Origin: an uncultured Lachnobacterium sp.
GTDB taxonomy: Bacteria > Bacillota > Clostridia > Lachnospirales > Lachnospiraceae
Direction: 5' to 3'
Length of the DNA stretch: 64,000 nucleotides
NCBI GenBank assembly: GCA_900550545.1
Contig: URSS01000001.1
Location: 62,001 to 126,000, forward strand
Positions 45,347 through 54,507 of the stretch are shown piece by piece (the stretch's first letter is position 1; each line of letters begins with the position of its first letter). The notes under the pieces are model-generated. The model saw only the letters and a list, made by a program, of their open reading frames with translations, had not been told where the DNA came from and made no database searches. A program made the position numbers and the translations under genes.

Positions 45347-45766
45347 TCATCTTACCTTTCCGCCGTAGCCAATGAACTTCAGGTGAAAGCTGTCATAAGT
45401 GATATCCTTTTCATCTGCATACTGCACCGTATATTCTATAGATGGCATATAACAGTCCATTGTTACATATGCTCCGATTTCTGGCATCCATGCTGTAACT
45501 GATACTTTCTTTTCAAGTTTATTTATGTACTGCTTTTGGATATTGCTCATCAATGGGCGCATTTTCTTCTCGCTAATTGGTGCTGGTACATCCCATTCTG
45601 CCTGAATCACTTCATTTTCCAAAGCATCGCGCTTCAATATGCCGTTGGCATTTCTTGTGGAATCCAGATCTTGTCCCTGAATTCCACATTTGAATGTACT
45701 TGCTGTAATGTAGTCAAACGGGACCGTATAACTCCCAGTTTTAATCAAATATCCATTATATGCCAT
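45347..45766 (-). CDS. Distal tail protein-like (DUF6711)
   Basis: A 139-aa protein between the tape measure and the tail hub, with MAYNGYLIKTGSYTVPFDYI and KCGIQGQDLDSTRNANGILK, which I recall as DUF6711. The location corresponds to the distal tail (Dit) slot. Ends GGKVR. Role inferred. Confidence 0.65.
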   Translation of the reverse strand: MAYNGYLIKTGSYTVPFDYITASTFKCGIQGQDLDSTRNANGILKRDALENEVIQAEWDVPAPISEKKMRPLMSNIQKQYINKLEKKVSVTAWMPEIGAYVTMDCYMPSIEYTVQYADEKDITYDSFHLKFIGYGGKVR

Positions 45767-45781
45767 ACCTTATCACCTGCC

Positions 45782-48700
45782 CTAAAATTCATATGCCAAG
45801 CGTCCCGTGCGTGCCGTGAACTCACGAGCCTGTTCCCTTGTAATCTTAAAGATTCTCTGCGGATCTCCTTCCACGCGGAATGTTACATTTACATTCTGCC
45901 CGCCTGTTCCCATTGCGGACCGAACAGCACGGTATACACCATCACTTACAGATGCTACAATCTGATCATTATTTACCACAGCGGTATGACCGCCGATTGT
46001 ACCGACCAGTTCCGGCCCTGCTTCTCTTGCCACAAAAAGCTGTCCTGCCGGTGCATTCTCTGTACCTAAAGCATACTTCGTGATGTTGTGCCACATACCG
46101 CCTGTATAGATACCACCATTGGCTTTTTTAGTTGCTTTTGTTCCTACATTTACAGTTTTTCCACCGAAGAACGATGTAACCGAACTCCACATATTGTTTA
46201 ATGCATTTTTTGCAAAATCGACTGCAACTGTAAGTTTCTTATTTAATGTAGATTGAGACCACGCATCTTTAACATCATTCCACCAGCCTTTTCCGTTTTT
46301 CTTTACATTTGCTGTAAATTTTTTAACTTCTTTATTCGCTGTAGTTCCTGACCACCAATCCTTAACATTTTTCCACCATTCGTGAGCTTTGTTGGAAACA
46401 TTCGTTTTAAATTCTTTTACGTTTCCAACTTTCTTACCCCACCAGTTTTCAGTGTTGTGCCACCATTCAGCCGCTTTGTTTTTCACTCCTGTTGTAAACT
46501 CTTTGACCTTACCAACCTTTTTGCCCCAATAGTTTTTGGTATTCTTCCACCATTGCTTTGCTTCATCCTTAACTTTAGCCTTGAACTCAACAAAATTATC
46601 TTTCAGCTTACCAAAAGATTTCTGAATTTTTGTAAGAAGATTTTTCGCAAGGTTTGATAAGCTGAATGAGGACATTTTTTCTTTCCAGCCTTCAATAATT
46701 CCAAGGAATATATTTTTTCCGAGTGGTTTCATATTCTTGGCTGGCGAATGAATGCCAAATGCATCTTTAATCCCATCAGATACCCATGTAAAGAAATCTT
46801 TGAACGGCTCCAACAAACCACTGAATGCTCCGACAAACCCATCCATAATACCTTCAAAGATATAGCTTCCCATATCTAGGATATCTGCTCTTTTTCCATC
46901 AAACGCAGTTTGGAAGTTTTTCTTCGCTTCATCGAAGAATCCTCCTGTTTCATCAAAATTAAACACATTTTCAAGTACATCACTCCACTTGATGTGCTTA
47001 ATTTTAAATGTTATGTTATCAAATGCCGTGGATAATGGGATAGACAAATGTAATGTTTTACCATCCCAACCTTTAGATTTCCCATTTCCAAAGGGGAGAG
47101 TTATCTTACTTGGTAAATCTTTAAGCCACTTAATAATTTTGGACGGGATATCGTTTTCATCCAAAAATTTCATGGCGGTCCATGTAATAAACATTGTTCC
47201 AATCGCAAGAGCGACATCTGAAACCGATAAACTTAACCCTTTCTCTTTAAAATAATCACTGGCAGATCCTTTTAGTTTTTCTCCTAGCGCACTTCCAAAT
47301 TTATTTATTGCAGTAGCGCCAAGAATTGTAGCAATTGATTTCGAACTTAATGAATTTAAAAAAGTTCTTAACCCATTAAAGATATCTTCCCAACTTAGTC
47401 CATCAAAAAAACCTATTATGGTATCCCAAAATCCATCTACCCAGCCATTAATGGCTTCGGCACACTCCTTCCACTTGAACTTGCGAAAAAATCTATTAAC
47501 TCCATGTGCGAGATTTGTCCCAAAAGTTTTAAACTTAAATTTATCTGTAAATCCTTTCGATGCAAAAATAGCTGTATTAAGTGCTCCTGCAATAACATCT
47601 GCTGTGGCAGTGAATACACTATTTCCCTTTTTATCCTCGGAAAACAACCCATTCAAGAAACTTGCAAAACCAGTTCCGAATTTATCAGCCTTCTTGTAGA
47701 TTTTTTCCCAAGGAATCTTTCCAATCGTATTAGTTATTTCAGATCTTATAGTTTCTCCAAGGCCTTCCCAATCACCTGATTTTATGGCTTTCTTGATTTC
47801 GTCTGCCAGATCTGCAATATTCTTGTCAATTGGCACCTCTTCATACAGATCACTAACTCCACCACCGCCGCCACCGGAGCCCCCAGAACCGTTTGATCCA
47901 GAGTTCTTATTGGTGCTTATCACATTAAGGTCATCGAATGATTGTAGCTGCCCTTGTAATTTCTTCGCCGCCTTCGTAGCTTTATCTGCTTTCGAGGCGG
48001 CCGTATCAAGTCCGGCTGCATAATTCTTCGTTTGGGTAGTTGCTTTTGTCCACGTTTTTTTGCCGGTAAGTGCAGATATAAACTGATTAACCTTATTAAT
48101 TGCGGATGTGAGCATATTTATAAGGTAAGTGAGCGCCGGTCCAACTGCACTAATAATCGGGGCTGCTAACGCTCCAAGCGCATTTTTTAGCGTAGCTATA
48201 GCACTTGTCAGTTGTGACATCTTGGCATTCACATCACTAGAATACTTTGCCATATTCTGTGCGCCATATTTGATAGCGGATAACATTGCATTCCAGCCTT
48301 GCGTAATCCAATTGAAGATGAACATCGAAAGAGCAATACTCTTTAACCGCGATGCAAATGTATGTAACATTCCGCTTGCACGTTTTGTTTTGTTGGTAAA
48401 CTTATCTAGCCAGGAGCCGGTGCTATGATTAGCACTTTTTGCTCCCATCGATACCTTATTTTCTTTTGCAACAAGTTCGTCGTGCCTTTGGGACAGAATT
48501 TTCATTTGCTCATTCGTGTCGCGTAGCTGATCTTCCATTTTCTTGTATGCATCAGTGGCACGAATAGCCCCTTTGTCAAGATAAGCAGTACCGTCTTTTT
48601 CCATTTGAGACAGATATTTTTCAGCAGCACGAATGTCAGCACCTACAGTTTCGATTTTTCGATCAAGAGAATCCCATACAGCACCAGAAGTTTTACCACG

Positions 48701-48958
48701 GGCAACCATTTCCTCTTGCTTTTGTAGAAGCTTATCAAATTCGGCTGTAGATCTATGCAAAGCATCTGTAATGTCCTTATAGTCCTCTGTCGAGATTTTC
48801 GCATTTTCCATCTGACGCATCTTTTCTGTCAGATCACTTGCTTTTCTGGATGCTTTTGCCATCTGATTTTCAAGGCGTAGCATCTGGCTAGAGACATTCT
48901 TCGTATCTATTTTCGTGTCAATCTTAATGGAACCATCATAATCAGACATATTGCTCAC
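45782..48958 (-). CDS. Tail tape measure protein
   Basis: At 1058 aa this is the longest phage gene. The N-terminus is coiled coil (about 15-165); hydrophobic segments follow ([40 protein letters not shown]) as in proteins that set tail length and thread into the membrane. A Gly/Ser-rich stretch lies near 350. A Trp-rich tandem repeat region is near 795-905, and the C-terminus has [20 protein letters not shown], typical of tape measures. Confidence 0.92.
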   Translation of the reverse strand: MSNMSDYDGSIKIDTKIDTKNVSSQMLRLENQMAKASRKASDLTEKMRQMENAKISTEDYKDITDALHRSTAEFDKLLQKQEEMVARGKTSGAVWDSLDRKIETVGADIRAAEKYLSQMEKDGTAYLDKGAIRATDAYKKMEDQLRDTNEQMKILSQRHDELVAKENKVSMGAKSANHSTGSWLDKFTNKTKRASGMLHTFASRLKSIALSMFIFNWITQGWNAMLSAIKYGAQNMAKYSSDVNAKMSQLTSAIATLKNALGALAAPIISAVGPALTYLINMLTSAINKVNQFISALTGKKTWTKATTQTKNYAAGLDTAASKADKATKAAKKLQGQLQSFDDLNVISTNKNSGSNGSGGSGGGGGGVSDLYEEVPIDKNIADLADEIKKAIKSGDWEGLGETIRSEITNTIGKIPWEKIYKKADKFGTGFASFLNGLFSEDKKGNSVFTATADVIAGALNTAIFASKGFTDKFKFKTFGTNLAHGVNRFFRKFKWKECAEAINGWVDGFWDTIIGFFDGLSWEDIFNGLRTFLNSLSSKSIATILGATAINKFGSALGEKLKGSASDYFKEKGLSLSVSDVALAIGTMFITWTAMKFLDENDIPSKIIKWLKDLPSKITLPFGNGKSKGWDGKTLHLSIPLSTAFDNITFKIKHIKWSDVLENVFNFDETGGFFDEAKKNFQTAFDGKRADILDMGSYIFEGIMDGFVGAFSGLLEPFKDFFTWVSDGIKDAFGIHSPAKNMKPLGKNIFLGIIEGWKEKMSSFSLSNLAKNLLTKIQKSFGKLKDNFVEFKAKVKDEAKQWWKNTKNYWGKKVGKVKEFTTGVKNKAAEWWHNTENWWGKKVGNVKEFKTNVSNKAHEWWKNVKDWWSGTTANKEVKKFTANVKKNGKGWWNDVKDAWSQSTLNKKLTVAVDFAKNALNNMWSSVTSFFGGKTVNVGTKATKKANGGIYTGGMWHNITKYALGTENAPAGQLFVAREAGPELVGTIGGHTAVVNNDQIVASVSDGVYRAVRSAMGTGGQNVNVTFRVEGDPQRIFKITREQAREFTARTGRLAYEF
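46250..46565. repeat. Trp-rich tandem repeats in the tape measure gene
   Basis: Four degenerate units of about 30 codons, each with a WW/NxW pair followed by [14 protein letters not shown] text: [57 protein letters not shown] and [11 protein letters not shown]. The number of units could tune tail length. Confidence 0.85.
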
Positions 48959-49579
48959 CTACTTCCTGCCGCGTATTTCAGCCATCATGCGGTCATAATC
49001 ATCAATGGCGGTTTTCTCTTCCTCTGTGTACTCTTTCTTTTCTTCCGGCTGATCCAGTGCATAGATCTGCTGTGTCTTACGCAATTCCTTACGATATTCT
49101 GCCGACATATTGTTGTCCGGCTTCTCCTGTCGTTTCGATACCACTTGCAAAAAGCTTGATAGTTTGTACGGCATATTCCAAAGCAGACCGCAGAACATCC
49201 ACCAGTGCATATAATCCACAACGGTCAAATCAATTCCGTAGATTTGCCGGAAATCAGCATAAATGCGCCATTGGTCAACATCATAGTCAACCACGCGCGT
49301 TTTATCTCCATCCGGATTCGGATTATCGTGGAACCAGCCGGAAAGAAACCATTCTACACATTCGCCAAGCTCCTGCCCCTGCGGATGATCCCGAAGAAAC
49401 TCTTCCCCGTTCTCATCTTCATCGGCAAACATGAGCCACACGAACATGTCGCTTTTCTCGTAATCCGTCAGCTCCAGATCATATTTCGCCTGCAGCATCT
49501 GGATGCCAATCGTAAAATCTGTATTCACTTTGTACCCGTTCCACTTTTTCGGCAGATCATCGATCAGAACATTATTCAT
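48959..49579 (-). CDS. Phage Gp15-family protein (tail assembly)
   Basis: This 206-aa protein matches the phage Gp15 family found just before tape measure genes: DYEKSDMFVWLMF-type N-terminus, DYDVDQWRIYADFRQIYGID and MHWWMFCGLLWNMP. In many siphophages this pair of genes provides tail assembly chaperones. It overlaps the previous gene by 8 nt, which could reflect coupling or frameshifting. Confidence 0.85.
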   Translation of the reverse strand: MNNVLIDDLPKKWNGYKVNTDFTIGIQMLQAKYDLELTDYEKSDMFVWLMFADEDENGEEFLRDHPQGQELGECVEWFLSGWFHDNPNPDGDKTRVVDYDVDQWRIYADFRQIYGIDLTVVDYMHWWMFCGLLWNMPYKLSSFLQVVSKRQEKPDNNMSAEYRKELRKTQQIYALDQPEEKKEYTEEEKTAIDDYDRMMAEIRGRK

Positions 49580-50150
49580 GCTTTGTGTCCTTGTGCTCCT
49601 GAATCAGCTGATTCTTATTCTTGTTATGCTTATTGCGATTATGCCTGCGTGCTGCGCGATTAGGCGAATACTTCTTGTGAATGGATTCCGTACGTGTTGC
49701 AAACAGTTTGCTCATAACTGGCATAACTGTATTGACAAAATCAACCAATGCATCCTCATCCGGTACAAAATCCTCGTGCAATTCGTAGCACTCCTTGAAT
49801 ACGTTGTGGATTGTGTCTTTTCCAAATAAGGCATCAATTTCCTTAATCATTCCTTCAAGCACCGTGATACGGATTTTCGATGCGTCCACGATAATATCCG
49901 TTTTCACGGCATCCGGAAGCTCTTCGAAATCCTTTCCTTCGTATTCCTGATACTTTTTCTTGTAAACCTCGATATCGCTATCTCCGGCATTGATAATCTC
50001 TTCCAGATTATTGGCCAGCTCTGCAAAACGCTTTGCAGTTGCTGCATCTGCGGTATTGATTAAAAGTACTGTAATAACATTTCCGTCACTATCATTAACC
50101 GCAATCTTTTTAATTCCATTGTCAAATGTAAGATTCATAATTTCTGCCAT
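49572..50150 (-). CDS. Tail assembly chaperone-like protein (DUF6673-type)
   Basis: Located between tail tube and Gp15, this protein of about 192 aa has an N-terminal beta part (MNLTFDNGIKKIAVNDSDG) and a helical, very basic C-terminus (NRAARRHNRNKHNKNKNQLI). The ATG at 50150 has AGAGG 9 nt upstream and is preferred over that at 50159. Position equals gpG of gpG/gpGT systems. It overlaps the Gp15 gene by 8 nt. Confidence 0.65.
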   Translation of the reverse strand: MAEIMNLTFDNGIKKIAVNDSDGNVITVLLINTADAATAKRFAELANNLEEIINAGDSDIEVYKKKYQEYEGKDFEELPDAVKTDIIVDASKIRITVLEGMIKEIDALFGKDTIHNVFKECYELHEDFVPDEDALVDFVNTVMPVMSKLFATRTESIHKKYSPNRAARRHNRNKHNKNKNQLIQEHKDTKHE

Positions 50151-50171
50151 GATTACCATCCTCTCTTAATC

Positions 50172-50200
50172 CGGGGCGCGAAAGAGAGGTACGCGTCCCG
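50172..50200 (-). repeat. GC-rich inverted repeat between tail tube and chaperone genes
   Basis: CGGGGCGCG (50172-50180) and CGCGTCCCG (50192-50200) can form a stem. There is no T-run, so full termination is unlikely; it may lower readthrough or protect the tail-tube mRNA. Confidence 0.55.
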
Positions 50201-50224
50201 AATATGCTAATTGTTGATTAATAC

Positions 50225-50731
50225 CTATTCCTTTGAGCCGGCGCTCGCCTTTGCTTTCCATGTAAACGAGCCATCCGAACCGATTGTGATTGTTCCCTGC
50301 TCCACTTCGCCATTACCATTAATCTGGATAGAAGATGTAAGGGTATCTCCACCAGCTCCACCCGTGCTGGACGGGCATACAGTAACCGGAACCTTAATGC
50401 AATCGCCTGTTCCAGATTTGATGTCTGTCTTCAAAAATCTGTAATAATGAGTTTCACACTTCTCGCCTGTTGGAAATGTCTTGAACATCGTGTCAATTGC
50501 GGACTGCATATCATCAGACAGATATTCGCGGGATGGTGTCATAGAAAGCGCATATCCCTTTACTGTATTGGATGCATTCTTCATATTTACATACTGCTTA
50601 GACTCGGTGTTTGGTCCCCAGTCCTCTGTCAGTTCCGTGTAACCATCGCCCATCTCGACAAGTTTCTCTGTAGAGCCAGTAAGTGCTCCGATGTCCAATA
50701 AGGACACCATGTTGGTACGATCTAATGCCAT
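50225..50731 (-). CDS. Major tail tube protein
   Basis: A 168-aa protein, beta-rich, starting MALDRTNMVSLLDIGALTG and ending with an Ig-like segment (GTITIGSDGSFTWKAKASAG). Size, position between the neck genes and the tail chaperones, and the LSMTPSREYLSDDMQSAID block fit a siphophage tail tube. Confidence 0.75.
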   Translation of the reverse strand: MALDRTNMVSLLDIGALTGSTEKLVEMGDGYTELTEDWGPNTESKQYVNMKNASNTVKGYALSMTPSREYLSDDMQSAIDTMFKTFPTGEKCETHYYRFLKTDIKSGTGDCIKVPVTVCPSSTGGAGGDTLTSSIQINGNGEVEQGTITIGSDGSFTWKAKASAGSKE

Positions 50732-50746
50732 GTGTATTTCCTCCTG

Positions 50747-51202
50747 TTATTTTTTGTAAAAATATATAAGTTGCATATTTACGCCGTAACCCATCTGTTT
50801 TTCATCCTGCATAATTGGCAGGACTACAGATGTACGTGCGATTTCCTGTAATGTCATGTGTGGGTCAGCAAATTCAATCCCGGTATCTTCCAGCCATTTG
50901 CTCAAATTCTCCAATACCATTTGTGCATCTATGGATGATTTGTTGTTTGTTGGAGAACTGCGGTATACAATTTGGAACGGCATCTGCGCTGTATAGCTGC
51001 CACTCACATATTTCTTTATGTATCTCGCACCGGATAATGGAAAAATACCGATGGAAGTATCCGCATTAATTCCGTTCCACTTCACATTTCTGTTGCTGGC
51101 TTTAAAGTTCTTCGGAAAATCCGGATACTTCAAAATCAAATCCAGCACTGCGTTTTGCGCGCTCTCTGCGTCTTTTATGGTAAGTTTCTCTACCTCTTCC
51201 AA
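50747..51202 (-). CDS. Tail terminator-like protein (Minor_capsid_3 type)
   Basis: A 151-aa protein with SAQNAVLDLILKYPDFPKNF and FQIVYRSSPTNNKSSIDAQM, and MGYGVNMQLIYFYKK at the end. This pattern is that of the phage minor capsid/tail terminator family that follows the head-tail joining genes. It abuts the upstream gene without a gap. Confidence 0.7.
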   Translation of the reverse strand: MEEVEKLTIKDAESAQNAVLDLILKYPDFPKNFKASNRNVKWNGINADTSIGIFPLSGARYIKKYVSGSYTAQMPFQIVYRSSPTNNKSSIDAQMVLENLSKWLEDTGIEFADPHMTLQEIARTSVVLPIMQDEKQMGYGVNMQLIYFYKK

Positions 51203-51634
51203 TTACACACCTCCAACCTCAAAATGAGGCATGATGTCCTCATACCGGTCTACCGTCGTTACTTTGTATACAGAATCCAGATTGTCATGTGCCCATCCAT
51301 AGGCTTCTGATTCTGGAATCTCCAAGTCGGTATGATCGCCTTTGATGAAAAAATCATCTGTCGGGTGGAACGTGATATAGTTTGGCTTTTCATCGTCCGG
51401 AAGAGCATCCCACGCTTTCGGCTCCATGTATGGTTTAGGTATCTTCCCCAAGTCAACAAAAAGCTTTACTGCATCCGCGCTATCCATGCCACTCTTGGTC
51501 ACATTTGCGCCCTTGGTTTCCACAAGGTTCACTCGCTCCAACAAAGTCGGATAATGCTTCTCTTCCTCGGTATCCGGATCACAAAAGTAGTTAAACAGCG
51601 TCACCGTGTCGTTGTAAAACAATCCAAGCCCCAT
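51203..51634 (-). CDS. Head-tail joining protein (DUF6751-type)
   Basis: A 143-aa protein starting MGLGLFYNDTVTLFNYF with a C-terminal WAHDNLDSVYKVTTVDRYED block, which I recall as DUF6751 and is found in neck regions of Firmicutes prophages. ATG 51634 lies 11 nt from AAGGAG; a GTG at 51646 would be too close to the SD. The start overlaps the end of the small zinc-ribbon gene. Confidence 0.65.
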   Translation of the reverse strand: MGLGLFYNDTVTLFNYFCDPDTEEEKHYPTLLERVNLVETKGANVTKSGMDSADAVKLFVDLGKIPKPYMEPKAWDALPDDEKPNYITFHPTDDFFIKGDHTDLEIPESEAYGWAHDNLDSVYKVTTVDRYEDIMPHFEVGGV

Positions 51635-51768
51635 CAGCGTCCACACTCCTTACCGCATTTCGTGCACTTCCAGATGTGTTTCCGGACATAATGGTTGCCG
51701 TGGGTGCGAACATCCATGTACATATACGGCATCATTCTGTGCTTGCAAAATAATCTCTTTAAAAACAT
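51634..51768 (-). CDS. 44-aa zinc-ribbon-like phage protein
   Basis: The frame opens at 51831, but translation probably starts at ATG 51768, which shares a TGATG overlap with the stop of the upstream connector gene and follows GGGGGTGATG. The product has CKH near the start and CTKCGKEC at the end, spaced as a possible zinc site. Function unknown. Confidence 0.6.
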   Translation of the reverse strand: MFLKRLFCKHRMMPYMYMDVRTHGNHYVRKHIWKCTKCGKECGR

Positions 51769-52175
51769 CACATCACCCCCGCATAAAGTAATCCGGTGCC
51801 GGACAAGTATTCGCATACCGTGTCGTAACACAACCGGTTCTGTGCCACCTTGTCATTCAGCACCTTATCCACCAAAGTTTCATTTGTCCCAAAGCTGATT
51901 GACTGCCCACCCGAAGACATTGACTTTACGTTGCCCTCTTGTGGATCATTCGCATGAGCCGTCTTGTAGTCGATCTTATAGAGCAGATCTGCCAGTGCAC
52001 AGGTGGCTTTCTGGATTCGCTCGTCAAACTCTGCTTGGGTTTCATCATTGATATTTCCATAGGTCAACTGATCCAGCTTATCGGTGGCCCGGTCTTCCCA
52101 CTTGGGGAAAAGGGATTCCTCGATAGAATCCCCATAGTATTTTTCTTTGTAGAAGTCATATGCGGTATATCCCAT
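51768..52175 (-). CDS. Head-tail connector (adaptor) protein
   Basis: A 135-aa largely helical protein: MGYTAYDFYKEKYYGDSIEE, then ATCALADLLYKIDYKTA and a Ser/Gly stretch GNVKSMSSGGQSISFG, which is characteristic of gp6/gp15-type adaptors of siphophages. Located directly after the major capsid gene. Confidence 0.75.
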   Translation of the reverse strand: MGYTAYDFYKEKYYGDSIEESLFPKWEDRATDKLDQLTYGNINDETQAEFDERIQKATCALADLLYKIDYKTAHANDPQEGNVKSMSSGGQSISFGTNETLVDKVLNDKVAQNRLCYDTVCEYLSGTGLLYAGVM

Positions 52176-52192
52176 CAGAAATCCCCCTTCTG

Positions 52193-53206
52193 CTACGCAC
52201 TCTGCGCTGCTAAAAACTCTTCGATAATCTCAGCCTTTGCAGACTTTGTGATCGTATAACCCTTGTAAGCTGCAAGTCCCTTAATCTGCTCAACAGTTAA
52301 GGCATTGAGTTCCGCCTCTGTGTAATCGTGATCCTCTGCGGTATCAGGATCCACAGTTCCAACGATCACACCATCCAACTTCTCTGCGAAGAGTTCCATT
52401 CCAGATACAACAGTATCCTTGCATGTAAGGTTGTCGTAATCAGCAACCTCATGGATTCCAATGTATCCGGTAACATCCGATGTGAAGTTGAAGGCTTCCC
52501 CGAGATCTGCCCCGTTGACCGCGATATAGTACAGAACCACATTTTCAGCAACAGTCGAGAATACATTTCCTTCCGGAACAGATGCATTCATGAATACGGT
52601 TCCATATCCAAGGAAATCCTTGACATAGGTCATACCAAACGCTGTCTGTGTTGTGATTTCCTGATCTCCCAAGTACTCATACACTGTGGCTGGATTTACA
52701 AAATGCACTGCAGATACATCATCTGTATCAAACAAGACAAGAAGTTTTCCCATGTTCTTTGCAAGAACTTTCTTAAGGTTTGAACCTTTGGTTTTCTGTG
52801 TTCCGGTTGCAAGAAACTTGAAGAAATTAGATCGAATGCCACGCTGAACATCGTGTAACATCCCTTCTGTGGTCATATTGACCGCCTGATTGAATCCATA
52901 AGTTGTAATAGATTCTGCCGTAGTAGCCTTTCTCCATTTCTTAAGAGTGATCTCCTTGTAATCAATAGCTTTAATTACATACTTGGAAAGTGGAATTGTC
53001 TCACCCTCTGCTACCACTCCATCCTGCAACGTGCCTGTTGCCTTATAAGTCTTTAATACAGTTCCTGCCACCTTTGGAATCTTTCTAGTAATTCCAAGTG
53101 CTTCAATCAGCTTTGCAACCGAATAATTGAAGCGTGTGGCAAAATCAAGTTCTCTGATCTGCGCTTCTGTCAGATCAGTGGTTTTTGTCAAATTTGTTTC
53201 AGCCAT
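52193..53206 (-). CDS. Major capsid protein with C-terminal HeH/SAP-like domain
   Basis: The 337-aa protein has an HK97-like capsid pattern (LTEAQIRELDFATRFNYSVA; WRKATTAESITTYGFNQAVN; TVFMNASVPEGNVFS) and follows the scaffold gene. The last about 45 residues, DYTEAELNALTVEQIKGLAA with KGYTITKSAKAEIIEEFLAA, form a helix-extended-helix/SAP-like motif that usually binds nucleic acid. ATG 53206 has AAGGAG 7 nt upstream and is preferred to 53212. Confidence 0.88.
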   Translation of the reverse strand: MAETNLTKTTDLTEAQIRELDFATRFNYSVAKLIEALGITRKIPKVAGTVLKTYKATGTLQDGVVAEGETIPLSKYVIKAIDYKEITLKKWRKATTAESITTYGFNQAVNMTTEGMLHDVQRGIRSNFFKFLATGTQKTKGSNLKKVLAKNMGKLLVLFDTDDVSAVHFVNPATVYEYLGDQEITTQTAFGMTYVKDFLGYGTVFMNASVPEGNVFSTVAENVVLYYIAVNGADLGEAFNFTSDVTGYIGIHEVADYDNLTCKDTVVSGMELFAEKLDGVIVGTVDPDTAEDHDYTEAELNALTVEQIKGLAAYKGYTITKSAKAEIIEEFLAAQSA

Positions 53207-53208
53207 AA

Positions 53209-53844
53209 TCATTCTCCTTTCTGAAACAGACCAATATTTTCTCTAATGGCTTTCTGGCGCTCTGCCGGATCTTTCATAGCCATGATCTGGTCTTTTGTTA
53301 ATGTTTCCCCAGTATTATTTTTCTGCTGGGTTGTAAATTTTGCTTTGTTCTGCTCAAGGTGCTGCTGCTCTTCATTCACAAAAGCACTTGCATCTCTCTT
53401 TTTGGCATCTTCCAGCAAATCGTTGAATCCAATCAGTTTTCCATCTTTCACTGACACACTGGCCGCAATATCTGCCATGATGGCTTTCTTTGCAGATTCA
53501 GAAGAAAACTTGATACTCTCACAGGCTTCTTTTAACAGATCATTCTTCTCACGCTCTGCCAATTTCGCACTGTAATCCTTTTCCGCAAGTTCTGCTTTCT
53601 GCTTCCACTCATCACGTTCCTTTGTGATAGTTTCGAAATCCTTGCCGTCAAACCCTTTTAAGGTTTCTTCCGCAGTCTCCGCGCGTTCCTTATAGGTATC
53701 ACGTTCGGTTTCTACTTTTCCGACCTTCTTATCAAGTTCCTGCTTTGAGTACAGTTCTTCGCCCATACTCTTCTTGATAGATTCTTTCTGCTCATCTGTC
53801 AGTTTCAGACCAATCTTTTCCAATTCACTGATTACTTTTATCAT
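53209..53844 (-). CDS. Capsid scaffolding protein (Gp20 family)
   Basis: A 211-aa coiled-coil protein of the phage minor structural GP20 family: LTDEQKESIKKSMGEELYSK, a long charged coil (about 35-105), DGKLIGFNDLLEDAKKRDAS and a conserved C-terminus MAMKDPAERQKAIRENIGLF. Such proteins scaffold procapsid assembly. It overlaps the capsid gene start region by 4 nt of reading frame. Confidence 0.9.
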   Translation of the reverse strand: MIKVISELEKIGLKLTDEQKESIKKSMGEELYSKQELDKKVGKVETERDTYKERAETAEETLKGFDGKDFETITKERDEWKQKAELAEKDYSAKLAEREKNDLLKEACESIKFSSESAKKAIMADIAASVSVKDGKLIGFNDLLEDAKKRDASAFVNEEQQHLEQNKAKFTTQQKNNTGETLTKDQIMAMKDPAERQKAIRENIGLFQKGE

Positions 53845-53933
53845 GTTTCCTACCTCTTTCTTTCCAAGTTGTTACTCCGGACAGTCCGGCGCGAATGAGT
53901 TGCTATTTACTCCATAGCTGGCAAAACGCAAAT

Positions 53934-53963
53934 AAAAAGGCACGCCCAACAATAGGACGCGCC
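53934..53963 (-). terminator. Intrinsic terminator inside the scaffold leader
   Basis: Minus strand GGCGCGTCC/GGGCGTGCC (9 pairs with two wobbles) with a 7-nt loop, followed by TTTTTATTT. It lies downstream of promoter B and upstream of the scaffold gene, so it would stop head gene transcription unless antiterminated. Confidence 0.75.
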
Positions 53964-54043
53964 GCATGGTTCATCCTATAACTTTTGTAGGTCAGCGAAC
54001 GGATTCCTACGTTCCGTCCGGTGCTTATTCATTTGTTATATTA

Positions 54044-54079
54044 ATTTTATCATGGGATTATAAAAGATTTGTACCAATT
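54044..54079 (-). promoter_or_regulatory. Prophage late promoter element, copy B (head-tail unit)
   Basis: Minus strand AATTGGTACAAATC, with TAAAAT (54044-54049) 22 bp after TTGGTA (54072-54077). A TATAAT also lies at 54056-54061, but at the wrong distance. Confidence 0.75.
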
Positions 54080-54089
54080 TTAGACACGC

Positions 54090-54117
54090 AAAAAGTGCCT
54101 ATATTTCAAGGCGCTTT
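54090..54117 (-). terminator. Hairpin before late promoter B
   Basis: Minus strand AAAGCGCC/GGCACTTT with one C-A mismatch, followed by TT. Weak on this strand but in the same place relative to the promoter as the other three terminators. Confidence 0.5.
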
Positions 54118-54181
54118 CCCTGAGTAATGAAAGTAATTGGGAGAACTATAAGATAGTTAGTGGAATAAATCCGCTTGCAAT

Positions 54182-54221
54182 ATTATATTACATCAGATTG
54201 AACATGTTTTTGTACCAAATA
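54182..54221 (-). promoter_or_regulatory. Prophage late promoter element, copy D (after the toxin/immunity cassette)
   Basis: Minus strand ATTTGGTACAAAAAC, with TAATAT (54185-54190) 22 bp after TTGGTA (54213-54218); a full TATAAT overlaps at 25 bp. It follows the T-run of the cassette terminator. Confidence 0.75.
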
Positions 54222-54248
54222 AAAAGGAGGGACGCTATGCCCCTTCTT
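54219..54248 (-). terminator. Intrinsic terminator of the packaging/toxin unit
   Basis: Minus strand AAGAAGGG/CCCTCCTT (one mismatch) followed by TTTTATTT. The stop codon of the 90-aa gene lies in the loop. It directly precedes late promoter D. Confidence 0.7.
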
Positions 54249-54507
54249 TATACATATATTCCTCTGGAATATCCAATGCTATCCCGTTCTCTAGCAATTC
54301 CTCATTGTTGTTCATCCACGAAGCAAATAATTTTATATCTCCAGATATTTTGTTCACTTCAATGCTTCTGCAACCATATATCTTTATATTTGGATTCCCG
54401 CCAAAGGCTACAATACAATCTCCAATATCATATACTGCATACAAACCACGCAAAGAACCTTTTTCAAAATATTCATATGCCTTTTTTATCAATTCATTGT
54501 TCTGCAT
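54235..54507 (-). CDS. Candidate immunity protein for the MuF-fused toxin
   Basis: A 90-aa soluble protein beginning MQNNELIKKAYEYFEKGSLR. I recognise no family. It starts inside the last 19 nt of the MuF-toxin gene, with GGAG 7 nt before the ATG, so the two are translationally coupled. It is AT-rich and is the last gene before a terminator. Small size, partner overlap and variable character fit a cognate immunity protein; this is an inference from context. Confidence 0.6.
   Translation of the reverse strand: MQNNELIKKAYEYFEKGSLRGLYAVYDIGDCIVAFGGNPNIKIYGCRSIEVNKISGDIKLFASWMNNNEELLENGIALDIPEEYMYKEGA

Larger units (their letters stand above)
53845..54234 (-). other. 390-nt leader region with two late promoters and an attenuator-like fold
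   Basis: No gene is recognised. From right to left it holds late promoter D, a hairpin, late promoter B, a 75-nt segment with several inverted repeats, an intrinsic terminator (53934-53963), a CCGGA/TCCGG hairpin (53885-53901 region) and the scaffold SD. ATAGGA (53974-53979 region) can pair with TCCTAT that overlaps the terminator's left arm, so two alternative folds exist. Looks like a regulated leader or a small RNA. Confidence 0.6.
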
